From: Strongyloides papillosus
Taxonomy: Eukaryota > Nematoda > Chromadorea > Rhabditida > Strongyloididae
DNA length: 64,000 nt
NCBI GenBank assembly: GCA_005656395.1
Contig: SRSI01000050.1
Coordinates: 3,038,001 to 3,102,000, forward strand
Direction of reading: 5' to 3'
Shown: positions 35,296 through 47,301 of the stretch, piece after piece
How positions within the stretch are numbered: the stretch's first letter is position 1
How the letters are laid out: each line of letters begins with the position of its first letter
Notes under the pieces: generated by a model
Databases searched by the model: none
What the model was told of the DNA's origin: nothing
Seen by the model: only the letters and a program-made list of their open reading frames with translations
Translations under genes and position numbers: made by a program

Positions 35296-35829
35296 ATGCC
35301 TTTGATAAAGAAAAAGAAAGGAGTTTTGGATGATGTCAAAATAAAAATATCTCCAGATATTGATAAGGTAATTTATCTGCTATTTTTTTAACCTAGTTAT
35401 ATTTAGATTGTAGCAAATGCCGTTGTGGGCCCAGCGATAGAAAAAAACATAGGACAATGCATGAGGGATAAAAAAGCAGGAGAAAAAAAGAAGGAAAGAA
35501 AGGTAAGTTAGGTTTTTTCTTCAATAACGATAACAATTTTTAAGGCTGCTCGTCAGGAAACAGCAGGAAAAGGATGGTTTGATATGAAGTCTCCAGAGAT
35601 GACAGAGGAAATTAAACGGGATCTCGAAGTAATACAGATGCGTGGAGCTTTGGATCCAAAGGCACATTATAAGAAGAACAGTAGCAATGAGTTGCCGAAA
35701 CACTTCCAGATTGGTACTGTGATTGAAACAAAAGCTGACTTCTATTCTGGTAGATTAACTAACAAGGAAAGGAAAAGGACGATTGTTGATGAGTTGTTGG
35801 CGGAGTATGATTCTAAAAGAAAGGCTTAA
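35296..35829 (+). CDS. rRNA-processing protein FCF2 / DNTTIP2-like
   Basis: Exons 35296..35367, 35407..35502 and 35545..35829 (introns 39 and 42 nt) give 150 aa. The third exon is the complete Fcf2 domain: GKGWFDMKSPEMTEEIKRDL, then QMRGALDPKAHYKK, PKHFQIGTVIETKADFYSGR and RKRTIVDELLAEY. Yeast Fcf2 and human DNTTIP2 are nucleolar and needed for early 18S pre-rRNA cleavage. The N-terminal exons are short, basic and weakly conserved, so the start is tentative. The human protein is much longer at its N-terminus. Confidence 0.88.
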
Positions 35830-36024
35830 GATTTCTTTGTTGTACTTTTTTTGTTATGTTTTTTTTTGTATTTTTGTTGATTTTGTATAGAGTAAAAAAA
35901 TTGTTGAAACGTCACCTGCAAGCAATGACTTTGTTTTTTCCTCTCGATCTTACCCTTAAAGTGCTTTTAAAATTATCATAAATGATTTTAAAAATACGAA
36001 ACTTGACAACTTAATTCTTCTATA

Positions 36025-36981
36025 CACACGAAAAAAAATGGGACACACATTTACGTAAAATGTAGTAAATTTGTCCCACCTAATAAAATTTGAATTTTCT
36101 TGATTTGCGATAATTTTAACGCAATTATTTTGTACAAAAAATTAAGGCAATAAAAACTAAATAAAATTAGTTTTTATTTTATATTTTATTGTTTTTATTT
36201 TAAAACTTAAGTTATTTTTTACAATACATTTTAAAATACAATATTAGAATTTAACTTATTATAAGATTAAAAAATGCTTTTATAAAGAGTATTTATCGAC
36301 ATATGATAGTATTTTTTAGATATTCTTCAATTGCTTGAATAACTATAAATAAGATTTTTATAAAAAGTTATATTCATCTGATGACTCAACTTTTTTATAC
36401 TGTTTTTCAAGATCATCCTTAAAAGTCAAGCTGATTAAAAGTTTTAAAACATTATACGTTTTGTTTAGAGTAAAAAAAATTTCGAAATATTTTATTTTAA
36501 ATAAGTAAAATAGCAAGTATTAAGATAATATTTGCAATAAACATTACTTTGTATGGTTAGATAATTATCACTCTTTCTTATTGTTGTTGTAAAATTTCTA
36601 AATTTTTAAATTTACTGGTGTTAACGGGTTGTTTAAAAGAAAGATTTTTGTTAAAACGTTAACAACTTTGCACGAAATTGACTTCTGATAACTCACTTCA
36701 TAATATATTATAAAAACAAATTAGATTCTAAAATAGGTGTAATATTTTTCAAATTTCTGAGATTAAATAAATGTTTCATTACTTCAAAATATTAAAAGTA
36801 TATATTTTTGTAAAAAAAAGACCAAATTTATGCGAAAATCTAACATTTTGCGTCATTTAAAACATTTTTGTTGTCGCCTAATATTTTTAAAATTTGAATA
36901 AATTTTGACATTTCAAAGTGGTGGGACATTTTATTGCATTTTATGTAATAATGTCAAAATTTGTCCCATTTTTTTTGTGTG
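36025..36981. mobile_element. non-autonomous terminal-inverted-repeat DNA element, about 957 bp
   Basis: The ends read cacacgaaaaaaaatgggac at the left and, on the opposite strand, cacacaaaaaaaatgggaca at the right. Inner parts of the repeats also pair (left ataaaattt...ttgtcccacc against right ggtgggacattttattgc). No coding frame lies between them. Related copies are at 39,741-41,395 and 301-1070, with a fragment at 4503-4650. The target duplication is not clear. The transposon superfamily is unassigned. Confidence 0.75.
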
Positions 36982-37245
36982 ATGAAATATATATAAAATT
37001 TTATATATTTATAATTTTTCAAATGCTATTAACTTTTAAAAATGTCACAAATTCTACTAGATATTAAAAGCTGTGTTTTAGAGAAATAAAATAATGATTT
37101 CTAATAAATCTTATCAGATTATCTTATAAAAATTAGGTTATTGGAATATTTTATTTAATTTACTTGAGTAAAGTTTTTTTCCTCCACTAACCATATAAAT
37201 TTATCAATAAAGATGAAACTTTAGTATAACAATATATATTTTCAG

Positions 37246-37594
37246 TCTGGTAAAAAAGGACCTGTTGTATTGACAGCTGAGGAGGTAGCTGTTTACAAAC
37301 AAGAAAAATTTGAAATTCCTTTAACATTTCCATTAACAAAGTCTCAAGAAAGGGAATTAAAAAAAGTCAGAAGAAAAATTAAAAATAAATTATCAGCTAA
37401 AGCTAGTAGATTAAAAAAAAGCTGAATTAGAGGGATTAAAGGAAGCTCTGGAGTATAAAAATAAGATTTTTGCACATTTTCTTGAGTGTGTTCGTAGAAA
37501 TTCCTTACAAAGAGAACCATTATGTGAGGATTGTCAAGATTTAATAAAATGTGGACAAATTCCTGCTGATAAAAGTATTGAAGAGATCATTTAA
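37246..37594 (+). pseudogene. orphan CREB3/CREBH-type bZIP exon with a frameshift
   Basis: After a TTTTCAG acceptor the sequence reads KKGPVVLTAEEVAVYKQEKF, then PLTFPLTKSQERELKKVRRK and IKNKLSAKASRLKK. This is the CREB3-family motif (LT.EE..LL.KE, PLTK.EE..LKKVRRKI.NK.SA..SR). In a run of eight A near 37,415-37,422 the frame shifts; one base fewer continues the leucine-zipper side (AELEGLKEALEYKNKIFA, then FLECVRRN) to a stop at 37,594. The usual N-K-x-S-A-x-x-S-R core is present as NKLSAKASR. No upstream exon is seen between the transposon end at 36,981 and this acceptor. It is a pseudogene, or a gene split by the element with a sequencing error in the A-run. Confidence 0.7.
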
Positions 37595-37891
37595 TTTATT
37601 AGTATTGAGTACATAGTATAATGGATGAAAAAGAGATGGATATAAATTTAGAAATATTTAATTAAACTAAACTTATTAATTTAACATAATTTTTTTTAAC
37701 TTATCTTATTATTTATTTATAGGCAGAAAGTTTTTGTTATTCATAAATATTACAGTTGATTTTAATGAAATCAATAAACAACTTAAGAATTACATATCTA
37801 GTTTAAAGTCTAATATTTTTATTATTATTTTCAATATATAATATTGAAAAAAGGAATGATATTTGATAATATATAAATAATTTAATAAATC

Positions 37892-39231
37892 TCATTTGAT
37901 ATGTTCATCTACCAATGTACCTTTTTTTTCACAACTATTATTCCACCATTTTTGATAATTACTCATTCTGGTATAATTTTTATTTATATTAGAATGGAGC
38001 ATCCTACAAAATTGACAAAATCCCCAAGGTCTTTCAGTAATATCATGATTTTGACCGTCTAAGAATATTACTTTATACTCTTTCATCCATGCAAAATAAG
38101 ATAAATACTTATTTTTATCCTTAATTAGATCTTTAAGATAACTGGCTAATTCCTTAGGATTTTTAAAGTCATCTACAGCTATAAATGAATTAGGTGGAGC
38201 ATATCTTTCAACGATAGATTTTTTTAAGACTATTGGTATAATTGGGCGATTATAACCACGATTCCATAATTTTTCTGTTATATAATCTTTACATATAGAA
38301 TTTTCGAAAGCAAGATAAAAATAATACTCATTATCAACATAATTGCAATTGTTTTCTCTCGTACAGTTCTTATTACCGCAAGCACCATATATATCAACAT
38401 CAATATACTTTTTTAAATCACTAACGTATCCTTCTCGATTCGATGGTGTTTGACAGTGACTCACCATCCACGATATAGATTTTGATTTATTTATTAAGTC
38501 ATTTTCTGTTATTGGGTTTTTAAGTAATTGCGACTCTGGTGCTAAATGAACTGTATAACCATACGGACTTGAGGTATATGAATCATGACGAAAACTAATA
38601 AATGTATGAGGGTAGACAACATTATTTGCTAATGAATCTGTAGTATCATGTGCAGGTGACTCTTGTGTTAGTAAGCCAACAAAAATATTACTTTTGTACT
38701 GTGAAATTTCAGTTAGACTTGATACAATAACACCATCTATCACATCATTTTTGTTATCTTCTGTAATAATTTCACAATTCCAATCACTACAACCACCAAG
38801 ATTATCGTTTGTTATATATGATACTTTTGATAAAATTCTCTTTTTCTTACTATCTTTTGGAATATTAAAATTTGTTCGTTCTTCAAAAGTGCTGTAGGTA
38901 TCATCGAATAATATATCATCAATAACAATTTTTTGTCCCTTATAATTAAAAGACATTCTATAATTTTCTAATAATTCTTTATTATTATCACTAAGTATAT
39001 TTTTTTCATTATTTTTATCTCTACTCTCTGGGACACGTATTTTTGAAAAATTATATTGATAAACTTTATTACTGAGTCTCTAAAATAATATTGAAATTTA
39101 TTAATAGAAAAAAAAACGAAATATAAACTAACTAAATTATTACTTTTATAATTTCCTATTTGATTATTAATATAAATGAACACACCAAATATTATTATAA
39201 TAAATATTGCCCGTTTTATTAAGAATATCAT
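37892..39231 (-). CDS. alpha-1,3-fucosyltransferase, GT10 family
   Basis: Exons 39231..39133 and 39079..37892 (53 nt intron, donor GTTAGT) give 428 aa. Exon 1 is a type II signal anchor (KRAIFIIIIFGVFIYI). The GT10 core is clear: PHTFISFRHDSYTSSPYGY, the SWMVSHCQTPSNREGYVSDL block with VDIYGACG, and the donor-binding FYLAFENSICKDYITEKLWN motif, then RPIIPIVL and PPNSFIAVDDF. It would transfer fucose from GDP-fucose to GlcNAc or core glycan in the Golgi. Introns and anchor match the nematode FUT pattern. Confidence 0.93.
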
Positions 39232-39740
39232 TATTTATAATATTTTTAAATATTCTAATGTTTTTAGTTAATTAAAACAATCATATATCGCCAAAGATAT
39301 CTAAAAACACTTGAATTGTTTATTTAAAAAAATAACAACTATAAATAATAATGAGTAATAATAGTGATGAAGTATAATTATAGTAGTAATATGTGTTAAT
39401 TTAATATAATATGATACTTTTAGTTCATTATTAATAACTCTTAACATTATATATAGTCATATATAAACGAAATCTTAGGAAAATACAAGAATTTTTTTTC
39501 ATTTTTAGTTAAGATATAATGGTATAATATATTTATTATAATACTGTATGATAAATTTATAAAATATTACAGATATGATCATTGAAATATCGAAAAAATT
39601 ATAAGGAAAATTATATTTGCAAAAAAAGGTGACGAAAAAAAGAGAATAAAATGATATGCTTTTATAAATTTTATTATAAAAATGTTTTTAATAAAATTAC
39701 AATTCAACAAATTTGTATATTGCTATTATTTTCAAATTTA
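39232..39740. other. 5' flank of the fucosyltransferase gene, no gene seen
   Basis: AT-rich spacer running up to the left end of the nested transposon. Confidence 0.5.
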
Positions 39741-41395
39741 CACAAAGAAAAAAAAGGACACAGGTTTGTATAAAATGTAATAAATTTGTCCCACCCAATA
39801 AAATTCAAATTTTCTTTATTTGCGACTAATTTTATCACAATTATTTTGTACATGAAAAATTAAAACAATAATTAGTGAATTATTAAAATAAGTTTCTCTT
39901 TTTTTAGTATACTATTTTTATTTTAGAATATAAGTTTTTTCTACAATACATTTTAAAATACAAGATTAGAATTTAATTCTTTGTAAAATTACAAACACTT
40001 TTATAAAAAAAACATTTTTAACATATTACAGTACATTTTTTAAATATTTTTCAATCGTTTGAATTATTATAAATTGTATTTTATGAAATTTTCACATTTG
40101 ATGCTCTAAAATTGCTTTCATAATATCTTTTGAACCCCAGAATTCAAGAGTTATCCACATTAAATATGCTACATCTTTGTAAAAATTGCTACATCTAATG
40201 ACATTTTGCGCCATCTTTTTATCAATTTGCGCCATTTTTGTCGTTCTTGATACATCTTTTTGACCAATTTGCGCCACTTTTTTTCAGACGGTAGACAATT
40301 GCTTGTCCATGATTACTCATATTTTTTCCTTTTTTTAATGTCATTTCGCTTGATCATAGGTGACCACGGGCAAGTTGATTTCCATCGTCTCTTTTTTTAC
40401 TTAATTAGGGTAGGAGTCGCTGTAAAGTGCGTTGCCGCGTGTGAGCTGAATCCAATGGAATAATCAAAAAATAAGTTAGTAAAAAATAAAAAAGAATGCT
40501 TTTTCGCTTGCCCATATTATGTATGTTTTTTAAAAAAACCATTTTTGTTACCCAATAGACAAGCGAAAGTCACTTTTTCTAATTCAATTCCACTTTATTT
40601 AAATAATATTATTTTACTGTTTAACATACCTAAATTATGTTGAAGAATATTTTATTTGGTATGAAAGATGCATGTCGCAAAAATGCATTAAGATGGTCAA
40701 ATTGCAAAAAAAGGTGGCACAAAATGTACAAAGATAGCGCAAATTGGTCAAAAGGATGACGCAAAATGTCATAAGATGTAGCAAATTTTAAAAATATGTA
40801 GCTCATTTAATGTAGTTGACTGTCAAATTCCATTTTCCATGTCTTTTAAAGATCATCTTTAAAAATCAAACTTATGAAAAGTTATAAAATAATATAGATT
40901 TTTATTTATAGTAAAAAAAATAACTTTAACATTTTTTAATTTAAAATAAGAACGACTACTAAAACAATATTTTTAAATAATAATACTTTGAGTGAGTAAA
41001 TAATTACTGCTTTTCTTTATTATTGTTGTGAAATTTTTAAACTTATTGTCATTAATAGATTGTTTAGAAAAATGATCTTTATTAAAACATCAATAATTTT
41101 ACACGAAATTGACTTTTAATAGCATATTTTATAAAATAAAAAAACAAGTTAAGATCTAAATGAGCATAATGTCATAAAAAATATCAAATTAAAAAAGTCA
41201 CATTAATTGAAAAAGTTAAACATATATATCTTTGTAAAAAAACAGCAAAATTTATGCGACAACCCAATATTTTGTGTTGTTTAAAAATTTTTGCTATTGC
41301 TTGATAATTTCAAAATTTGAATAATATTCAATTTTTTAAAATGGTGGGACATTTTTTTGCATTATAGGTAGATTTGTCCTTTTTTTTTTCTGTAT
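39741..41395. mobile_element. terminal-inverted-repeat element, interrupted copy
   Basis: The ends are the same family as 36,025-36,981: left aagaaaaaaaaggacacagg against the opposite strand of the right end, cagaaaaaaaaaaggacaaa. The subterminal blocks ttgtcccacc and ggtgggacat are conserved. The copy is about 700 bp longer than the other because a different element sits inside it at 40,143-40,832. The left part corresponds to 36,025-36,370 and the right part to 36,400-36,981. Confidence 0.72.
40143..40832. mobile_element. second element type, nested insertion with long inverted repeats
   Basis: The left arm has gctacatctttgtaaaaatt, then gctacatctaatgacatttt and gcgccatc. The opposite strand of the right arm has gctacatatttttaaaattt, then gctacatcttatgacatttt and gcgtcatc. 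Inside, short motifs like aatttgcgccattttt recur in both orientations. No coding frame is found. It interrupts the outer element, so it is younger. The exact ends are uncertain by about 20 bp. Confidence 0.65.
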
Positions 41396-41473
41396 ATACA
41401 TTTATTAAAAAATCAATGTTAGAATTATACAAAATATAATACATTTATCATAATACAATTTTAAAAAAATAAT

Positions 41474-44400
41474 CTAACGTTCAATTAATTCCAATGCTTG
41501 TTCCTTGTTTATTCTATTAGCAACCGAGCCTTCATCTGTTGAGGTAATCTCATAGAATGTACCACCAATTTGTGTGGTTTCCTCACGAAATGTTGTTATG
41601 AAGATTTGATTTTTAGAAAGAAGATCTCTAATAATTTCAACAAAAACTGTTCTGAAAACAGGATCCAAGTCAGCCTCAATCTCATCAAAACACATAAATG
41701 GGCAGGAAAAATGAATGTGACAAGCAATGATAAGACATAATGATATGACATTTTTTTGTCCTCCTGAAAGTCCACATTCAATATAGCCACCGGTATCAGA
41801 TGTCTTGACCTTCTTTTTAATTCCTTTCAGATCTTTAATTGTCAACCTCTCAAGGGAGACAGATCTTCTACATGTGAATGAAAGTTCTATCTTTCCATTA
41901 GGGAAGAATCTTTTAAACAACGTTCCTGCATGTGCAAAAATAAATTTTGATCCTTCAATGAACTCCTGATCTTTTCCAGTTGATAAAATTTCTATTGTAT
42001 TTGACAACTCCTCCAAATCATTAGATACAGTGGTAGAACTATCAAGCATAGAATTATAGTCATTAATATGGTCCCTTATCTCTTCAATATATTCGCTACT
42101 TAATAAAGATATTGACTCCAATCTCAAATTAATCTTCCTGAATTCTTCTTTTAACTCATCAATATTTAAATTCTCGTACTCCTCAAATGCATGTTCCTCT
42201 TGAACAGTTAATTGATACTGGGACAGTCTTTCATTGTGGCCATTATATTTATCCAACTGTTGTTGTAAATCTTTTATTTTACACATGAACTTATCAATGT
42301 TTGCATAAACATTGTTCAAGGATTTAGTTAAAGATTCTTTTTCCTTATTCAACTCAGCATACTTTAGTTCTATCTCACTTTTATTATCACTCAAACTTTC
42401 ACCAATATCTTCAAGAATCTTAATATCATTTTCCAAATCCTTAATCTGTTGTTGAAGTTCATTTTTGAGGGTACTTAAGGGACCTTCATTCATATCATCA
42501 TCCAACATTTTTGTAAAAGTTTCATGTTGTCCCTTAAGAAATTCTATTTTCTCCCCTAACTCTGACAACTTTAACAAACTTTTATTTCTTTTAACTAGAG
42601 CATTCATTTGATCAGAGCACCTTTTTAGTTCTTCCTCAAGATTATCTATCTCTTTAAAAAGATTTTCTTTGTCTTGTTTATCCATCTTTGTATCCCTGAT
42701 ATCTGTTAACTCTCTAATTTTTAAATCAAGTCCATTCATCTTCTCGGTGGTACTTTGGATATCCTTATCAACATACAAAATGCATCTCTCCAGATCTTTG
42801 AGTCGGGTTACTTTTGAGTACAAATCATATTCAATCGTACTCTTTTCTTCTTCAATACTGTTTAACTCAATTCCTAACGAGTTAATTTGTTCGTTAATCG
42901 TATCAAGTTCACGATTTTTTGTGATCATTCCGGATTGTAGTCTTTCATAACTTGTCAACTCTTTTACATAATCTTCCTGATCTTGAAGAAATTTCCGTCT
43001 ATTCTCAATAGTATTTCGAGGTGTTCTATATGAACCACACTCAATCGGACCACCTCTCTTGTACACAGAAAAATTATCACGCGTGATGCAGTTAATTCCG
43101 TACTCCTTAATAACCGTACGTGCTCTTTCTAAATTGTCAACGATGTACCAGTTGCCAAAAGTTGCAATCATTAGATTTTTAAACTTTTTATCGAAGCTTA
43201 AAACATCAATCAATGGTTGAACGTCTGGCTCATCAACTCTTTGAACGCTAGTTTCTTTATAGCTTTCTAAAGGATATATGTCAGTTTTCTCCTTAATACC
43301 AACTTCATCGAGGATATTTTTAACGGCTTTAGCTTCATCTGTCCTGCCAACAACAATCCCAAGTAGCGTAGATTTCGATACAGCCAACTGAACGCATTTT
43401 CTTGCCAAGTCATCATTGCAGTCGAAAACATCACAAAGAGTACCAAGATAAGTATCTGCGTATTGGCTATAATTATTGCCCTTTATATCAAAGAAATTCT
43501 TGTAGTTGAAGTGCTTCTCAATCGCTCTTAGTCCATAACGTCCGAGTTTACCATAGTATTCCTCTGAGGGTGATGAAGGTGGGGGATGATCTATAAGGCT
43601 TTTCTTAATCTCATCCAAATAAGGTGTAATTGCATTTCTTTGAGTTAGAAGTCCTTCAATCCTGCTCTTAGTGCCTGCTATAGTCTCATCAAGGTGTGAA
43701 ATTTTTGACTTATATCCCTTAATTGCCTCATTAGTTGATTGAATGTCTGTTTCCATTTGAGCATGTTTGGTATCTAATGATGCAGCCTTCGCTTTCTCTT
43801 CATCCAAAAGTCCCATGAGTTTCTGGATCTCAGAATCAATTTCGCCTGTCCTTTGTTGAGAAGATCCATTTTGCAACAACATTTTGAGCTCCTTCTTCTT
43901 ATTCAAATCTTTTGAGATGGAAGCGATCTTCTTAAACAGATCATCTTTTTCAGATGCTACGGTTTCATCAACTTCCCTTTGGAGTAAGTTAAAGTCGTTC
44001 TGAGCAATATCCAAATCATTTGAAGCCTGAGCGATTTGATTGCGAATCGCCGCTTTTTTGCCGGTAACTTCATCAAGTTTAAATTTTACGTCATCCAAAG
44101 CCGCTTTTTTATTTTTCTTTGCGGCACACTTCCTGAATTTCTCCTCCTCATTGTGATTTATCTTGTCCGTAACGGCATTTTTTTCAGAATGACACTTTGA
44201 AATCTGTGTGTTGATTTGTGCCACATCCTTTGAAAGTTTTTCCTTCTCCTCCAAGAGCTGATCACGAGAAGACTCACAAATCCCGACCATCTTATCGATC
44301 CGCTCTATGTCAGCTGTAACGTCGACGTGTTCTGCTAAATTTATCTTCTTATTAATTGCACTTCTTATAACATTCAAACTCGACGACTTATCATAATCGT

Positions 44401-45099
44401 TTAACTTTTCTTGAAATGAGGAGTACAGTTGCTGTCTCGGATTGAGATTGCTCATAACTAATCTTTGCTTCTCTTTACAGACCGCATGAACATTTCTGCA
44501 TTTGGAGTCCCAAACTTTAGATTCTCCAATTTTGAAAAATTCAAGAATTATCTTGAGCAAGCCATCTCCATCAAAATCTCTAGCAGACATTATCTGACCT
44601 TGCTTGAGGATTAGATACTTGTTGAGACACTGAAATCCCAGAGCTTCTAACGATATGGTGAGCTAAAAGAAACAATGAAATTACCATTACAATATACTAA
44701 AAACCTACATCTTCGCGGGATATGGGTTGTTCATTAAAAAAAAGCTGCTGCTTATATGGTGTTATTGTCTTCTCGATAACAGAAATATTATTGTTTTCCA
44801 TTTCTGTTTCTCGTCCAATAACCTCAACAACTATATGAGCTTCACTACCATGTTTCCCTGAGTCGAATATTGTACGTATTCTTTCAGTCATGGGTTGCTT
44901 GTCATACATATCAGTGAAGATGTGACAAAAAGCCATATAAACGTTTGACTTTCCAGAGCCATTCCTCCCACAAATGATGTTCACTGTTGAGTCAAACGTG
45001 AACTCTTGTTCCTCTTTAAATGACAGGAAATTTTTTAATTTTAACTAAAACAATATAAGTTAACTATGATAAAGAAAATACCTTCGATATAAATGCCAT
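41474..45099 (-). CDS. smc-3-like: divergent SMC3-like cohesin ATPase
   Basis: Exons 45099..45082, 45044..44709 and 44662..41474 (introns 37 and 46 nt) give 1180 aa, the usual SMC length. Walker A is IICGRNGSGKSN near residue 35. A long coiled coil flanks a hinge (YGKLGRYGLRAIEKHFNYKN, then LLGIVVGRTDEAKAVKNIL). The C-terminus has the signature ECGLSGGQKNVIS and Walker B CPFMCFDEIEADLDP, then IFITTFREE. LSGGQK and the FITT-F-R pattern point to SMC3 rather than SMC1. In SMC3 the ATPase head carries adjacent Lys residues (GAKKDQYF) acetylated for cohesion; here the site reads TPYKQQLFF, so one Lys is Tyr. The D-loop reads DLD rather than ALD. It may be the only SMC3 or a paralog. Confidence 0.85.
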
Positions 45100-46164
45100 T
45101 TTCAGACGAGTATCAGCGATGTCCGGTTAACTAGTCTTGAGAATAAAGCAGGAATATCACAATATATTGAACACTGTAATGAAAAATATTTAGCAATGAA
45201 CGAAATGATGAATTAAAAGTAATGAAATTCTTGAATAAAATGAGATAAAAAAAATCTATTGTTTAAATATTCTCACCCAAAAATCAAACAATCCCTTTAA
45301 GATTTATACACTTATGGTTAAAAAACTATCCATCCTAACTACCATATCAGGAGACACTCTCTTTAAGACCGATGGTTCTTTGGAGATATATTTATTTTGA
45401 AGAGAAAATATAAATTATCATTGTAGAAATGGTCTTCAAATACCTCGTGTTTGTGGTGTGTATAAATAATGTTCATAAACTTTCAATAGCACTCATTATA
45501 TAACTATGACTATCACTAGTATTCCCATCAGAAGCATGGTAAAGAAGGTAGATAAAAGTATTGTTTGATTCAGATTAGTCTACATTCAACACTACCATGT
45601 AGCATAATAAGAAGTTTGTTTTTCTCCTCATCTGTTGCACTGGTATCCTTTTTTATGCACTCCAATAATGCTAGATCATTTATTAACTCCGAATCCATTA
45701 TTTTAGAGTTCAGGTGGGAAATGTTATTAACGATTCTTGTTTATTTAACAATGAATTACTATACACAAAGAGAAAACTGAAATTATTCTGATGATGAAAA
45801 TATATAGACTTTTTACCTTTTCAAATATCTTAAAATAATAACAACAAGAGATATTGTACCAACGGATTTTTTTTATTAAAATCAAATTTAAATAGTAAAA
45901 CAAATAATTAAAAAAGTTAAATCTTAATTAAATTTTGCCCATAAAATGAACTTCAGTCGTAATTCCTTCATTTATTTAATCTTCACAAGTTTCATTTGGT
46001 TCTCCAAGTATTGTTGTACTAATGCTCTAGCGATATCAAAATTGAATACATCCCATAGAATTTTGCTTTTCACTACCATTTTTAAGAGGATGTCACGAAA
46101 CGGTTATATAGAGCATAAGAGATTATATAATCTTAGAAGGCATAATGAATCATTATTTTTACAT
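45100..46164. other. intergenic, no supported gene
   Basis: Contains only short chance frames, including one of 83 codons on the plus strand at 45,946 with a hydrophobic start. I could not support it. Confidence 0.4.
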
Positions 46165-46957
46165 TTAATGAAAGATTTTAAAAATAGTCTTTTTTAGTTC
46201 TAATACACTACCTGAACCGTCATTTGATAAACCATCGGCATTATTGTTTAAAAATAATGTTGCCTTGACAAATATAAATTCCAAATAAGTTACAATTAGT
46301 CTAATCATTTTGCCGACTAATTCTCGCAATTTCTTGCCAAAAGACATTAAATATTCTCTTATCATCTGATTCACTGTACTTTGATCAATGCTTTTTTCAT
46401 TCATATAAATGAAATTTTCATTGTCCATTGCACTGTACATAAAGACATAATATAGTACTTTTGCACGCGAATTTATTTATTAAAAAAATTTTATCATTTA
46501 TTTTTAAATCAATCAATTTTCCAATTTCTTCTGTCCATTGAATTGTGGATTCAAGTATATTGTTTAGTTGTTTTAATACCCCATCTCTGTAAACGACTTC
46601 CCCATCGTCTTCCGTAGTTTCCTAAAAAGATAAATAATAATCTTTATGGTATAAAAAGATAACTTACAAAAATACTCCAGGATTATAACAGTGCTATTTC
46701 CTAGGATGTTTCATTATATTTTCACATTTAATTAAATTACCCAAAATACTATTTCCTGGTTGTGGAATAATTTGAGTTGAACTATTTATTATAAGTTTGT
46801 TTCTATATTCTTCAGAAGAATTCGTTTTTATTACAATACATTTTGTATTATTAAGAGAAACAGGCGAAGTTTTAATTTCAGAAACTTTTTCTGATAATTT
46901 ATTCTGTGGATTTTTATTGTTAAAATTAGTTTTTACAGGATTCTTTACATAAGACAT
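46165..46957 (-). pseudogene. possible decayed multi-exon gene, unknown product
   Basis: Three blocks look like former exons. Block 1 (46957-46694) encodes MSYVKNPVKTNFNNKNPQNK onward and ends in a TAG shortly before a GTAAGT donor. Block 2 (46621-46467) starts after a TTTTTAG acceptor (ETTEDDGEVVYRDGVLKQLN). A 34 nt GT-AG interval joins it in frame to block 3 (46432-46165, MDNENFIYMNEKSIDQSTVN to a hydrophobic FIFVKATLFL). The first two blocks do not join in frame, which suggests decay or a wrong model. The family is unknown. Confidence 0.35.
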
Positions 46958-47301
46958 TTTATATTTTTTCCAAAAATTGAAATAAAAAATAACATTATTT
47001 TTATAAAAGTGAATTCTTATCTTATAAGCTAAGCATGAAACAGCATTTTAGTAGTTCTTAGTTTCTTATCACCACATATTGACCAAACACAGTTTCATAA
47101 CAAAATACTTTCATGCGTTAAAAATTTGCTGGAAATGTTACCAAATGATATTAAATATGTTTATTTATGCGTAGTTGTTATAGAAATATCATTTTATTTA
47201 AACGCCTAATAAAGTGATTTATAAAAGGGAACTTGTATTCTAAACATAAGCCTTCAAAATATAGTATTTATTTATGATTAAAAAAAGTAGTATAAAAATG
47301 A
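46958..47301. other. spacer left of the duplicated unit
   Basis: AT-rich, no gene seen. The duplication described below begins near 47,280. Confidence 0.45.

Noticed and set aside
42669..42950. 93-codon frame opposite the SMC3 coiled coil
   Set aside because: Antisense of heptad-repeat codons commonly gives open frames. No splice or start support.
45946..46197. 83-codon plus-strand frame with a hydrophobic N-terminus
   Set aside because: Overlaps the 3' end of opposite-strand exon-like sequence; low complexity, no splice signals and no recognised domain.
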